Under the pieces are notes generated by a model, which worked only from the letters and a program-made list of their open reading frames with translations, did no database searches and was not told where the DNA came from. Both the position numbers and the translations under genes were made by a program. From contig NC_085047.1 of assembly GCF_963662255.1 (NCBI RefSeq), forward strand, positions 110,109,872-110,173,871: 64,000 nucleotides of DNA, in the 5' to 3' direction. Origin of the DNA: Cinclus cinclus. Lineage: Eukaryota; Chordata; Aves; Passeriformes; Cinclidae. Positions 34,622 to 47,000 of the stretch are shown here, one piece after another (the first letter of the stretch is position 1; every line of letters starts with the position of its first letter).

Positions 34622-34842
34622 TGTTTTAGGCTGCAATACAGGATGTGCCCAAAAGTATGTATTCTATCACCGTCTGTTAAAAACCAGGTGGGGCAGTGTT
34701 CTTTATCTTTTCCATAACCCATCCTTCCTCCAGAAGATATCTTTTGTTAATGGGCCATTGAGTCCCAGTGAATGACTGATAAAATTACATCATCCCATCG
34801 GGAGATGCTGCACCCAGGGGGACGAGCCAAACATTTCCTACC

Positions 34843-34849
34843 TTGATAA
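34843..34849 (+). promoter_or_regulatory. TATA-like box in the solo LTR
   Basis: A GATAAAA-type motif lies about 285 bp before the AGTAAA signal. It is a plausible retroviral promoter position; activity is not shown. Confidence 0.35.
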
Positions 34850-35127
34850 AATCTGAGATTTGGACCATCAGAGTTGCCTTTTTCTATTGGATTCCAGAGG
34901 GAAAGCAGACCCTTCTACATCATCACTGGACCTTTGGAGGAAAACTGCACCTTCTACAGGATCACTGCTCCAACAGAACCACATCTGTCACTGCAGGAGG
35001 ACTGCAGCCACCATTTAATGGGACTGCTACCAGCACCCTGACTGATGGGGTGTCAGCTTGTATTCTGACTCTGTCAGTGTTTTGGGTTTGTTTCTTGTAA
35101 TACTGTATTTCTGTTTTAATTTTTCCT

Positions 35128-35133
35128 AGTAAA
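35128..35133 (+). terminator. Probable polyadenylation signal in the solo LTR
   Basis: AGTAAA, a common variant signal, is followed by a T-rich stretch. It lies about 150 bp before the LTR end. Confidence 0.45.
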
Positions 35134-35275
35134 TAACTGTTATTTCTACTCCCATAACTTTGCCTGAGAGCCCCTTAATTTCAAAATTATAATAATTTGG
35201 AGGGAGGGGGTTTACATTTTCCATTTCAAAGAGAGGCTCCTGCCTCAGCAGACACCTGTCTTTCAAACCAAGACA

Positions 35276-35280
35276 CCTTC
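35276..35280. repeat. 3' target-site duplication (CCTTC)
   Basis: Directly follows the CA of the solo LTR and is identical to 34617-34621. Confidence 0.9.
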
Positions 35281-38200
35281 CAGGGAAAGTGTGGGCCTGA
35301 GATATGGCCCATTTTCAAAGTTTGGAAGGGCAGACTGGAACTGGCTGTGCAGCATCTGCAAGATGTTCTCTCCATTCCAGAGCAGCCTAACAACCATAAG
35401 ACTTTGTGGTCTCCTGTCTCACTGATATTAGTAAACAGTTCTTATTGCTTGGCATAACAGATGAAGTAGAAGTTATTAAAAAAAAATAAAAAGAATATAT
35501 ATAGTGTTAAGACACTGCTGGAACCTGAAATCAATATTGCTGTTTACAGAATTGCTGCTTCTGTTTGAAGGACCCTGCATTTCTCCTTCTTTATCATATT
35601 TGCAATTAGTTTTCCATACACATCTGCTCCTGACCTTAAAATCATTTCCTCTTCACCCCCAAAGGAAAATTATTTTGAAAAGAAATTACTTTGAGAATCA
35701 CAGTTCTTTTCTCATCCTTCATTGTCTTTCCCAGCAGCCTCATACATCCCAGCTTACTCCAGAAAGAATCTATGCCTTGCAGAACATTCCATTTTGTGGC
35801 CAGGATTTTGGAGACGGCAAATGTGATTAAAACTTTAAGCACCAAGCCCTTTTTTAGGCACTTAAGTGCCCTTTTCTCAGCACTCTCAGTACAGTTAAGT
35901 CATAGCTCCAGCTGACTTCTTCCATCCTGCTTCTATTTTCACACCAAATCCCAATGTAACTGCAGCGTTTTGATACAAAGACAGGCTTATATGATGACTA
36001 CACACTGCCTGTACTGGTATGCCCAAATGTGTATTTCTGGTGGTGCTCCTCTGGAAAGGGTGAAGGGCAGAAAGTGAATATCCCTGGATCTCATGGCCAT
36101 TTAACACAAACAGAAAGCCAGAGCCTATTCCAAATATTTCCCTGGCATTAAATAATTTGCTCTGCTCCCTCTGGAGACATTTTCTTCAGTCTGTGTCCTA
36201 ATTACATTCCACCGAAATTCTAAAAAATGGGCTGTAAAAGGACTCATATCATGCACAGGGCTCTTACTGGTGCAGAGAATCATTTTGCCAAGGAACAGCC
36301 GGGTCCTGGTTAGTCCCAGTGTGGGTAGTTGAGCTTTCAGTTGTGTTTACTGGACTTCTTTCAGCTGGTTTGTTCAGCACCTGTCCTGGTGTCTGGGTGT
36401 CCTCAGAGTCTGCAGGAAAACCCCTCCAGCCCTGCCAGTGCCCCACTGAGGACACCAAGGTTGCTGGAGGCAGTGAGGAGGAAGCGGCCAAGAGGGAGCC
36501 CCTCAGTAAAGGCATGGAAAGAGAGGACTCGGAAAACAAAAGGGTGGGAAGATGGAAATTAGGGATTTCACTGATCTAAAGGAAAGAAAAACTACAAAAC
36601 ACTGACAGTAGAAGACACATTGGGCTACAGAAATTCATCCCTGATGCAACTTTTATTCCAATCAGTCACCCAAGAGCTGTATTTGGCCCTCCTGAAAGAA
36701 ATAGTTTGGTTTAGTCAGTAACATTAATTGGAAAAAATGAGCAGTATTGCTTTAATTGCACAAAAGAGAGGGAGGACAGATCCCATTTCAAATTCCAGAG
36801 TAAGGCTTTTTTTTTTTTAAGGGGGGGATAAATATTAATACCAAGGCTGTGTTGATGAGCTTTAGGGGGGTTGCTAAGCAACGCAGCCCTTTGTCTATAG
36901 CCCAGATGATGCTCGGGAGGGGACTGTGTAGGAATAAAATTCATATGGCTTCTATAGAGCCATCTTTTTGTAGATTTAAAAAAATTAAACAGAAACCATA
37001 ATCTGTCTCTTTGGTTATTTTTTTCCCACCTTTCCCATGAAAGACTTTCTGCTGAAAATCTAAGGATCTGAGAGCACGTGTTTAGAGCGTGTTGTGAGCT
37101 TGACAGCAAAGTTGGGGCAATGAGCACACATTTCTATCCCAACAGCAATATCCCCTCAATGTGTCCCTAAATAGCATGGGGGTTTTAAAAATTCTCAAAT
37201 TCTGTGTACTAATTTGCTGTTTATGGCACACAACCATAACATTTTAGTCCATTGCATTCTCTTTTTTTCAGTTCACCTTAAGGAATTTCATAAATGTATC
37301 CCAGTCTAACACAGAAATAAAACAGCTAATAGCACACCATTATATAACTGATAAAAGAAAATCACACATTTCCAGGTATTAAAATCATGTATATGTTAAT
37401 CTAAGCCTTGTAGTAAAGTTCATTTCCACAATTCCTCAAATTCAATATGTTCATTTTTATTTTAAACTTAGAGCTCAGGAATACAGGGGGGAAGGAACAG
37501 CTTTTGATTTGAGACTTGCAGAGGAAAAAAATATATTTTATTGAGGTATTCAAAATGCTGACTGCAGAGAAATCTTAAATAATATTTTTTTAGTTTATCA
37601 GAACTCATATGTTCTGATATGAAAGAAAATCTAAAGCTTTGTGTTTATACAAGGAAGCAGAGGTGAAAAGTGGTAAACTCTGAGAATTGCTAACAGTCAG
37701 GGCCTTTCTTCTTTGATTTGTCCTGGAACTGCCTCCTCAAAACACATACATCACACATTTTTAACTACTGAAGGCATAGCATTGCAGAAAAATTGCAGAA
37801 AAGGACTGGAAGAGCCTGCTGTGCCTGCAGAAATGCTCTGGATTTCAGATTTATTCTATAGAGCAAATACCAGCAGAAGACTTTCATGGACAGAGGGTCT
37901 GGAGCAGGAAGATGCTCCCTACCCAGAGCAACAGCACTGGAAAAACAACATGGCTCTACTTTCACCTGCACCTCAAGAAGAAATGGTCTTGAAAGAAAAG
38001 GAGAATGCACCAGTACTTCCAAATGCCTGTCCAGGGAGCCAGGGAGGGAACCTTGCCAAATGCCCATTGGGAGCCAGCTGCAGATCCCAGCTTCTTCCTG
38101 TACTTCCTGGAAGTACAGGATTTGGGACCCCCCAAATCACAGGCAACTGGGCTGCTTTGCAAGAGACAGGGACAAGGAAAACTTTGAGTGTTCCAGCTCC

Positions 38201-41200
38201 TTCCCTGTTTGCAAGTCAAGCCCTGGCCTGTATCACAGCTCCCCACATGCTCCTAAGGATTCTCCTGTGCCAAATGCAGAGCATGCAGCCCACGTAGCTT
38301 TGTTAGGGTAGCACACACAGAGTGCTCTTCCTTCCCAAAACAACTGAGGGTTGTAAGACCCTGGTGCATTTACATGTGAGAGATGACAGCAACAGAGTGA
38401 GGGGTTCAAAATTCTAAAGAAAAAGGTAAAGAGAAATTGTTATTTCTTAGACAGTCACTAAAAACCATACTGAAATGCAGAAGAAGAAACAATTTCTCTC
38501 TTGATGTGGGTTTTGCTGTTTAATCTACATGAGATCCAAAGGCAGACATAAAGTTCTTCAGATGATCATTGTTCATGTCGCCAGCACAATAGTAAGTTTC
38601 ACAAAACAAAAGGGGAAGCTAATATTGAGCACATTGAAACTGCTGATGATATTGGTGCTGGCTTTGTTTTTAAAAGGATGTTTTTCTTTACAACAATATA
38701 ATTTCCTCTGTGTATGGGCTGACTGAGAGAGTGTGGTATCAAAAAGTGAAAAAGGTACTGCTGAACTCTAAACAGGGTGATGAATAACATATACTTGTGC
38801 TTGCAGAAAATTTTGACTGTACGAAATTTCCAGTTTTCTCAAACTCCATGAGACACTGCTTTGTATGGACACTGTGTAAAAACATGGTGACAGGAACGTG
38901 TCATGCATGGCCTCTTAAAGAACAGGGTGTCTTCAGGGGATCATGGACTTCTAGCAAAGCTGTTGGTATCTGAGAAAAATTCTGTGAAGATGTATGTCCA
39001 ATATGTCTTCCACAGGAATTCAACTTCCTTCCCACATACATAACTTCTCTGGCTTCACTTTCCTTCTTCCCCAGCTCCCAGCTCCCTGATCTGCTGTAGG
39101 CTTTGGAAGTATCAGAGAAGTCATATGAAGTTTTTGAAACCCACAAGATTGCTTAGGGCTGCTAGAGGAGGGAGATTGAGTTATGGTGCTGGTAATAATG
39201 TGCAGCAGCTCCTGGAAAACAGCATTCCCACATTCCCTGATGGCTTGCAGCCCCTCTGCAGAAGCAGCATGTAGCACTGGACAGGGAACACTTTGGTTTA
39301 GGATCTGTCTGCAACACACAGCACCCAACAGTGAGCCAGACTCAGGTTGTCAGAGCCTGGCTTGGAACCTCTGCCAAAAAAGACAGAGCCATGCTGTTCT
39401 CCTAGATCAGCCCACAAACTGAGTAAAAAACCAAAAATTGATCTAAGGCTTGTCTGTTCAGACAGTAGAGCAATTGGCCAAGAGAGAACAACACCAGGAA
39501 ACCATTCTCAGTGTGCTGGAAACAAGAAAGAACAAATATTTCAAATCCTTTTCAAAAGGAGGCAGACATGGTGTCTGTCTTCTGCCCTTACTTAGCAGGT
39601 CTTTGTATCACTCAGTCTTCTACCCCAGCATGGGCCTTTGGAGGTGGTTCAGGGAACATCTGTGAGCACTTTTCCCAGCACCCATCTGTGCATATCCAGC
39701 CTCCCCCAAACTCTTTGACATGCATTCAGACCAAACCAGTCAGTCTCTGGTCTGGGAGCGAGTCAACTCTGCTGTTCTGTTCTTTGGAGGGGTTTGGCTC
39801 AGGGGTGAGGGGGCTGCCTGCAGACACCAATGCCTAAGACAAAATACTCAGTCCCTGAGCAAACTCTTAGAATTTATCAGGACTCATGTACAAAGATGGG
39901 TACAGTTCCACCTAGAACCTATCTCTTTATAAAGTATGGGGGAAATTGATTTTTGCAATGTGCATGGTTAGTAGAAATCAGAGTTATTCCATAGCAACAT
40001 TATGGAATTTCATACCATGGTATAAACTATATGAGGAATCTGTTCATGCCAATATTAGAATACTTACATATAAAGTTTTGAATTCAGCTAACCTCAGGCA
40101 AGGGCGACTCTGTTTGACAGTGGAGCTCAGGGTGTGTTGTGTATAACACCTGCAATGCACAGCTCAAAATTATGTTAAATAAATCACAGGTGAGGAGCCA
40201 AAATACAGAGTGTTGCCCCAAACCAAGAGCTATTGTGTCCTTTTATCTATATATGAGTTGCTCCACAAACAACTCAGAGTCTTGATTATATATTCAGATT
40301 GTATATATTCCTGCAGCAGAGACACTTGTTCAGAGGGGCTCATCACTCCTCATCTTCCTTTTGGGTCAGAGGACTTTTCTACTCTCACTTTAAAACTTCT
40401 GTGCCTGTCCAACAGCAAAGCAGATGTTGTGAGTGGGACACTTTCTAGTGTCTAGAAGACAACACTCAGCTACCTGATAAATTATTTCCTTTTAGTTAAG
40501 GTGAAGCACTGACCATACTCCAAAATCCACTCAGGTGTAAAACAACCTGCAAATGTGCTGCTAGGGCTGGAAAAATTAAAGTGAAAAGACCTTGGAGTGA
40601 AAGGATGAGACATTTTGTCTCTATCCTCTGGCATCACTTCATGGATAAGGAATTCTTTTCAGCATGTTTTATCAGTGTTAAGAGGGAGAACAAAAGGTTT
40701 CTGGATGAAAATAAGGCAGATTTTCATAATGAAATGAAATTTGCTATCTTCCATTCTTGTCTTCACTACACAGAGCAGATGTGGAATATTGTTGATTCAC
40801 ATTACCTGCAATGTGAACTGAGTCACAGGGTATTTCCTGGGGATTAGTGAGGAGCTGGGAAGAGTTGATGGCCCAAAGCAAACTGGGAGACCATTAACCC
40901 AAGCCTGCCATTAATTCCCTGGGAAATGCCCTGTGCCTCAACTGTGATTTGCTACTGTGACCTCTACCCGCTTCCTTCTATGTCACACAGAGGAAAAACC
41001 AGATCCTGAGCAAGGATGATGCCAGTTGCTGCTCCTGCCTCTGAGAGATGGGCATTTCTCAGCCTGGGGAATTCCTGGCCAGGCCAGGAGCTCAAAATAC
41101 CCTCCTCCATCTGGAGAATGAGGTTTCCAGGTCATTTTCGTGCAGTTTTCTGCTTTTTAGAGCACACAATTTGTGCCAATTCACAACCTGCACAACTTGA

Positions 41201-42072
41201 ATTAGTGGGGGCTATACAGAACACAAGCCACTGGCTTTTCTACACTCCCTGGTAGTTGACAAAGTGGACAAAAAACCCCCAACAAAAGCTAAACAACTTT
41301 ACATTAAATAAAAACTTAAAAATTACTTAAATGAAATGCGAAATTAAGACAATTCATATAAAAGTCTAAAATGATATAATTTCTTTAAATAACATATTGT
41401 TACTGCTTAAGTTCTAATCAGGTGTACTAGGTGGGTTTTAGTTCAGGTGAACTAGGTGGGTTCCCTGGGACAAGAATTTGCTGAAGTTGAAAATTTGGAA
41501 GCAGATTTGGAAGCAGTAGCCTCCTTGCACATACAAAATATTTACTAATTTAATTTTATTCCATCAGTTCTATTTAACAAGTTCATTTCATGCTGTGATT
41601 CCATAGAGAATTAAAAAACAAAAAACAAACCAACCACTTTTTTTCCTTTTCCAATCTATGAATAAAAATGAGTACAATAAGTTCTGGAATTTCTGTGCTC
41701 TGACTTACTTCAGTGACTGATAACCCAATTTTTCATACTAACAAACCAGTTACTTGCTTTTAGACTAAGAAAAAGAATCTGGGTTTTTATTCTCTTATAT
41801 CACTTAATATATTTTATTTAGGTAACAAAGGGAATATTAAGCTATTTGGGGAATTTTTATTGTATTCTAGTTTTCATTCAATTATAGATTCATATAAACA
41901 AGGGAAAAATCTAGAAATAAATGAACCATGTTTCATTTTCCAATTAAAAATATGACAAAATTAAGAATATGATAAAGTGATCATTAATTTATCAACATAA
42001 TAAATATTCATAGAAAAATACTTTTGGTTAACAAGAAAAAAGACCTCACTGTGTATTATCTTTTGCTATAAA
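35281..42072. other. Unique non-coding stretch
   Basis: This 6.8-kb stretch has no recognised TE. At 37833-38297 lies a 154-codon ATG-initiated + strand frame, the end of a stop-free run from 37713. Overlapping + frames are also open, so composition rather than selection is the likely cause. At 37596-37619 there is a 9-bp perfect inverted repeat with a 6-bp spacer. At 41418-41516 there are two small tandem duplications (a 20-bp block repeated at 25-bp spacing, then a 12-bp ATTTGGAAGCAG pair). Confidence 0.5.
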
Positions 42073-42380
42073 TCATAGAATCTCAGAATGGTTTGGGTTG
42101 GAAGGGACAGAGCCCCCACTTCCAACACCCCCACCATGGATAGGGACACCTTCCACCAGACCAGGTCACTCCTTTGATCCAACATGACCTTGAACACTTC
42201 CAGGGATGGGGCATCCTCAACTTCACCCTGTTCCAGTTGCGTCTCCACCCTCACAGTGAAAAATTTCTTCCTATTAGCGGATCTAAATCTACCCTCTTTC
42301 AGTTTCAAACCATTTCTCCTTGTCCTATCCCTACATGTCCTTGTAAAAAGCCACTCTCCAGCTTTCTTGAAGGCCCCCCT
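42073..42380 (-). mobile_element. CR1 LINE 3' end with RT C-terminal remnant
   Basis: Two tail octamers (TCATAGAA, TCTCAGAA) are followed by TGGTTTGGGTTGGAAGGGAC, GGGACACCTTCCACCAGACC and AATTTCTTCCTATTAGC. The right end CTTGTAAAAAGCCACTCTCC, then AGCTTTCTTGAAGGCCCC, shows it reaches further into the CR1 body than the copy at 25434. On the minus strand the peptide LKEGRFRSANRKKFFTVRV is visible, then APSLEVFK, with a frame disruption between. It is inactive. Confidence 0.93.
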
Positions 42381-43803
42381 TTAGGTGTTCTAATGGTTAC
42401 CAACCCATGAAAGCTAACTTTTATTTTAAAAAAATATCTAGCATAACTTACTGCTGCAAAAAGAGATCAAATGCATTATTTAAACCAAGATTTCCTACTT
42501 GGTGATTTAAATCTTGATTTAAATTAGTTCTCTGTGGGTGTTGGAGTTGGCTTACAGCCTTCAAATAATTGTAGGGAAGAAAGGAAACTCTGCTGAGACA
42601 GATGCTATAAATATGTGCTGGTATTTGAGACTGCAGTGACGTCATTACATCCAGAACCTCTGGGTTATCAGCATTAAAAGATTGGGTGTGCCTCTGAACT
42701 GCACTAAAATAAGTGACTGAGGCTAAGCAAAGGCACAGCAATTGGTGCTGGACTATTTTAACATCGATGTAAAATGGTGTGTATAGCTTTTGAGCACTGT
42801 TTAACAACCAATCTGTTGGCCAGTTACCTTCCAAATTCATCTTCCAGTACAGTACAGATCCTGTGATCCCAAAATTTCATGGGCAGCAGATGTAATGTCC
42901 AAGTATGGGACAGCACACATTAGAATTGCTGCAGGACAGCAAGAAAAAAAGAAAAGAAGCAGAACAATAGACCATGAAAGAAAAGTATGGCCATGGGCAC
43001 AGGCAGCTAGAGAAATCTGCAAAACAACAGTTCATAAAGCATTTCTATAAAGACTGAAAACTGTCACTGGTGAAGTAAGGCAGTGTAATCTGTGCCTTTC
43101 CATTTTCTTCAGTTCCTAGTGAGCTGACACCAAAGAACAGTATTTTATTCTCTCCTGGCTTTATTAGCAGCCTCCAAATCCAGCAGACAGACAGCAACAC
43201 ACCTACAGCTGGTGTAATGCTCAGAAATAACTTCTCATTTACCCAGGTGCTTTGAGTGCTCAGCCTGAATGCTCGGAGTGTTTGGGGCTGTATCTGCCTG
43301 GTTTTTAAAAGCACTGTGTCTTATGGTGGTTCCCAAACAAATCTTCATCAGCGGTCTAAGAAAGCCAAACACTGGCTTTTCTATCCAGTACAGTCACTTT
43401 CAAATCCAATTCAAGAATGGCTAGTATCCATTTAATTTAAGCCAGCAATCATTTAGATTGAAAAACGCATTACTACAAAGTTAAAACAAAAAAATTATGG
43501 TTTCATCTGCATCTACTTTCAGCTGGTATGAGACCAGCTGTAATTTCTCAGTGGCATGGATTTAAAAGGGATATAACACCAATACTACCCAGTGCTGTGC
43601 TTAATCTCAGTGTGGTGATGGTGAAAAGTCTTCACCACTGTACAATTCTCCTTGCTTTCTAGTTCCTCCTGCTAATATAAGAGACCTGCTTTTACACTGA
43701 ATTTTGAGAACTATGGTAGAGAAGTGATAAGGGTTTTTTAATTTTCCTTTTTTTTTCCCCCCAGTGCATAAAGAACTGGAATAATAGATAAATAGCTTAA
43801 TAA
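42381..43803. other. Unique non-coding stretch
   Basis: No gene or TE is recognised. The minus frame at 42448-42840 (130 codons) has no motif. Confidence 0.5.
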
Positions 43804-43804
43804 T

Positions 43805-43855
<51 letters not shown>

Positions 43856-43872
43856 AATAATAATAATAATAA
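43804..43872. repeat. Compound (AAC)n-(AAT)n microsatellite
   Basis: About 16 AAC units (43805-43852) are followed by seven AAT units. It sits at the 3' end of an MIR-like SINE lying on the minus strand, whose tail is normally ATT-rich. Confidence 0.96.
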
Positions 43873-44010
43873 AGCGATCTTTAATTTTAAAGATTTTGCA
43901 GACATTTTATCAGTCCTGCAAAAACATTACCCATTTTACAAATGGGCCTGCTGTCATAGAGGAAGAGACAGTCTCACAGCTACTGGTGATAGATCTCCTA
44001 TGAAACAATT
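43873..44010 (-). mobile_element. MIR-like SINE, minus strand
   Basis: AAAGCGATC, then ATTACCCATTTTACAAATGG, GAGGAAGAGACAGTCTCAC and AGCTACTGGTGATAGATC, correspond to the reverse complement of the MIR body (attaccccattttacagatg, gaggcacagagaggt, cacagctactaagtggcagagc). The adjacent AAT repeats are its 3' tail. Confidence 0.75.
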
Positions 44011-47000
44011 CAGTTTTGACACATAGGTATTACTATAACTATTACACAAGGCTACTGTCTTAGGAATGCAGAGGTACATTCACAGAGGGTTTTGAAATTA
44101 CAGCACTCATCTGACATCACAACTGAAGTCAAAGGGATTTCTTTAAGGTCAATAAACCCCAGAGCAACTCAAAGGCTGCAACCCATATTTATTGCTCTGG
44201 AGCTCCTCAGAAAGGGAGATGGACTGTGCATGAGAAATGGATCTTCTCACATTTCAGGTTTGCAGGAAGACTCAGTGGAATGGCCAAACACGTTTCTATT
44301 TGATGGGATCCATTTGGCTGGAAAATATTTCTTTTCCCCAAAGGTTTTTCTCAATAGCAATCTGCCTTGGCTGTGAGGGTCTGAAGGAGGCTCCCTAGGG
44401 AGCTTATCTGTGCTGCTTCTCTGACTGCTGCACAGTGATGTAGACCTCCAAACCTCAGAGAAACCTGCTGGGCAAAAGTCCTTAACAGATACTTGGAGCC
44501 CAGCTGGCTGTGCTAACCCTCTGGGCCAGCTCTACAGCTTATCCCTTATTAAATTCCTATCCTTCATCACTTGTGATAAAATAGAAGCCAGAGGGTGGAT
44601 GCACAATGAGTGTTTTCGAGAGCCCTGCTTGTGTGATACTGTACTTTGTGGTGGCTTAAATACAAACCAGAATGAATGTTTAAATCAAAGCACAAACTCC
44701 TTTGGCCTCAGGGTAAGAAAAACATTTTCACACTTTAAACATCACTGACCTCAAGGTACAAAAGCAAATATTTACTAAACTTCCAGACTTCAGAGTTGGC
44801 TTTTCTAATGCTATTCCTTGTTGCTGCTTCTCTGGGAGGTTTTCTCTTTCTGCACTTCCCACCCTTTGGGAAGAACACAGACAAGGACTAGGAGAACAGC
44901 CTCTTTCTCCAGATCTGTCTGTTCCAATGATCATCTTGTCTCCACAGCTGTTGGCCAGTACTGAGAAGCCAAAGGAAAGCAAGATGAGAGAAATTCCACT
45001 CTGCAGAGGGCTTGTGCTTTTCTCATGCACTTTGTTCACTACACTGACTTCAAGGAAACACTGATCTCATCACACCTACTGTGGGATTGAGAAGCCCACT
45101 GATACTGTGTATATGCCACCCTTTTACTTGGTGACAGGGAATGGTGACACTGCAAGGTGTCAAGAATGTAAAAATGTGATCAAAGACCACCACCAAATCC
45201 TCTCTTACCTCCGAAGTCCATTCGAGATGAGGGATGGGATTAGGCATGAAAGAGAATTTGTCATTTACTTCTTTACTGTCAACTTTTAGCACTCCAGTCT
45301 TTGTTCAAATTAAAGTTCAAGTTAACCTCCCTTCATCCCCCTACCTATGCTACAAACAACCTGCTGGAATAAAAGGAAGCCACTGCCATAGTCTGATGGC
45401 CATTTCCTCCATCCTGGTGCCAGTGCAGGTAGCTCCCTCACTGTGCTGCTCCCTCTCCCACACCAGGCTGTGCCAGAACAGCTGCTTGTAGGGTTATGCT
45501 GTGAACCACACTGAAGAGCTGGTTTGGGTTACAAATAACCAATGCAACAAAACAAATTAAAACAAAAATAGTAATTTTTAACCAAGAGCCTGGCTTTCCT
45601 GACCCAGCCAGGCCACTACACATCAGGTCACAGGTTGGCCAGGCTACACCTTCTCCATGGTAATATGTGATGTTGGTTTTTCACTGCATCAGAATCCAAG
45701 GCACTGCAAAGAGGTCCAGGCTGTCCAACCCAGAGCCAAGGTGTGAACACAGAACTTCAGCTTCTGATACACAGCACATGTCCCACGGGGTCCCACAGCT
45801 TGTCAGGCAGACTGAGAGTGATGTCACCGAGTGGCAACAGGGACTCTTTCTTCAACAAGGGCAAACTAAGCTTTTCAGACCAGGAATGTCCAAACTTTTT
45901 AAAAGGACTTTTTGAAATTAGAGACTTCAAGTTTGAATTTTTTAGGGCATTCTGTCCCACTGAAAAATTAATTTCCATTCAGTTTTCCCCCTGAGTCCAA
46001 GTGGAAATAGATTTGAAACATCTGAATAAAACCGACCAAAAATTCTTATTTTCAGTGGAGTAAGGATTATATTTATACCAGGCATAAGTGACAACAGCAA
46101 CAAGATTCAAGGATCAATAGGTATTATCACCATTACACAAATGTTCTGTAAACGTAATAAAACAACACAGCAAAATACAGTACATTAGTAACTGCTATAC
46201 AATGCATCATTATGCTATATTGTCATACAGTACCGTGTTACTCTGTACACATAACAATTTTTAAATTGGATATATGCATATAAAATAGTCACTGCTTGCT
46301 TCTTTGATATTTCAGTATAATTCTAGTATTATTTTAATCATAAATATTCTGAAGTAGCTATAGGTGAAAACTTCAGAATACAAAAAATATTGAAGCAATA
46401 AATTTCAAGGAAAATGTATGTAAAGGGTTCTGTCAGTAGAAGTTAAAAAAGGATCTTGCTAATTTGGTCTTTTTAAAATGCTTTTTTAACAGACAAGTAG
46501 ATTAGAATTTTATTGCCAGTGATGGAAAGTCTCAAATATTTTATAAAAAACCCTAGAAGTATCTCCTCCAAATGACAGATTTTCTTCTTTCTGTAACATA
46601 TCTTGCTATTTTCTTGATCAATCAAAGACCTGCTTCTCACAGATATAAAAGCTTTATATTGCAAGTGCTAGTCTCATGCAAGGATTTATAATAATAAGTC
46701 CTTGTGACTGCACAGATGCAGTCAGTGCCACAAAAGATACACTGAACAAGCCACAAAGTATTGGGGGAAAGTGCAAAAAAACAATTCACAGCAGGTGAGA
46801 AGAAGTTGAAAAGGATTTCTGGATGAATTATAGATTTACAGAAAACAGGGCTGAAGACAAGACTGTAAGAGATCTATACTTGGACCAGGACTCACAATTA
46901 CAAACATTTTTGTCTTTTTCTTAATTATTATTCTCTTTTTTAAGACCTACCTCCCTAAGTAATCTACTCTAATTCTTTCTGTCCTGACCTCTTAGCATGA

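Larger units (their letters stand above)
34622..35275 (+). mobile_element. Complete solo LTR of an ERVL-type endogenous retrovirus
   Basis: The 654-bp LTR begins TGTTTTAGG and ends CCAAGACA, with the retroviral TG...CA ends. It is bracketed by a perfect 5-bp duplication, CCTTC (34617-34621 and 35276-35280). The 5-bp length fits ERVL-class integration. Inside, U3 contains a TTAAAAACCAGGTGGGGCAG stretch and GATGCTGCACCCAGGGGGAC, with a TATA-like GATAAAA near 34843. The 3' part holds AGTAAA (35128-35133) as a probable polyadenylation signal and ends in a purine-rich GGAGGGAGGGGG stretch. The wording matches a songbird LTR family I recognise from memory. No internal retroviral sequence remains, so it arose by LTR-LTR recombination and carries no gene. 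Confidence 0.93.

Noticed and set aside
37596..37619. Glucocorticoid-response-element-like palindrome (AGAAC...GTTCT)
   Set aside because: The half-sites are 6 bp apart inside TATCAGAAC-TCATAT-GTTCTGATA; the receptor site needs the AGAACAnnnTGTTCT spacing, so register is off by one.
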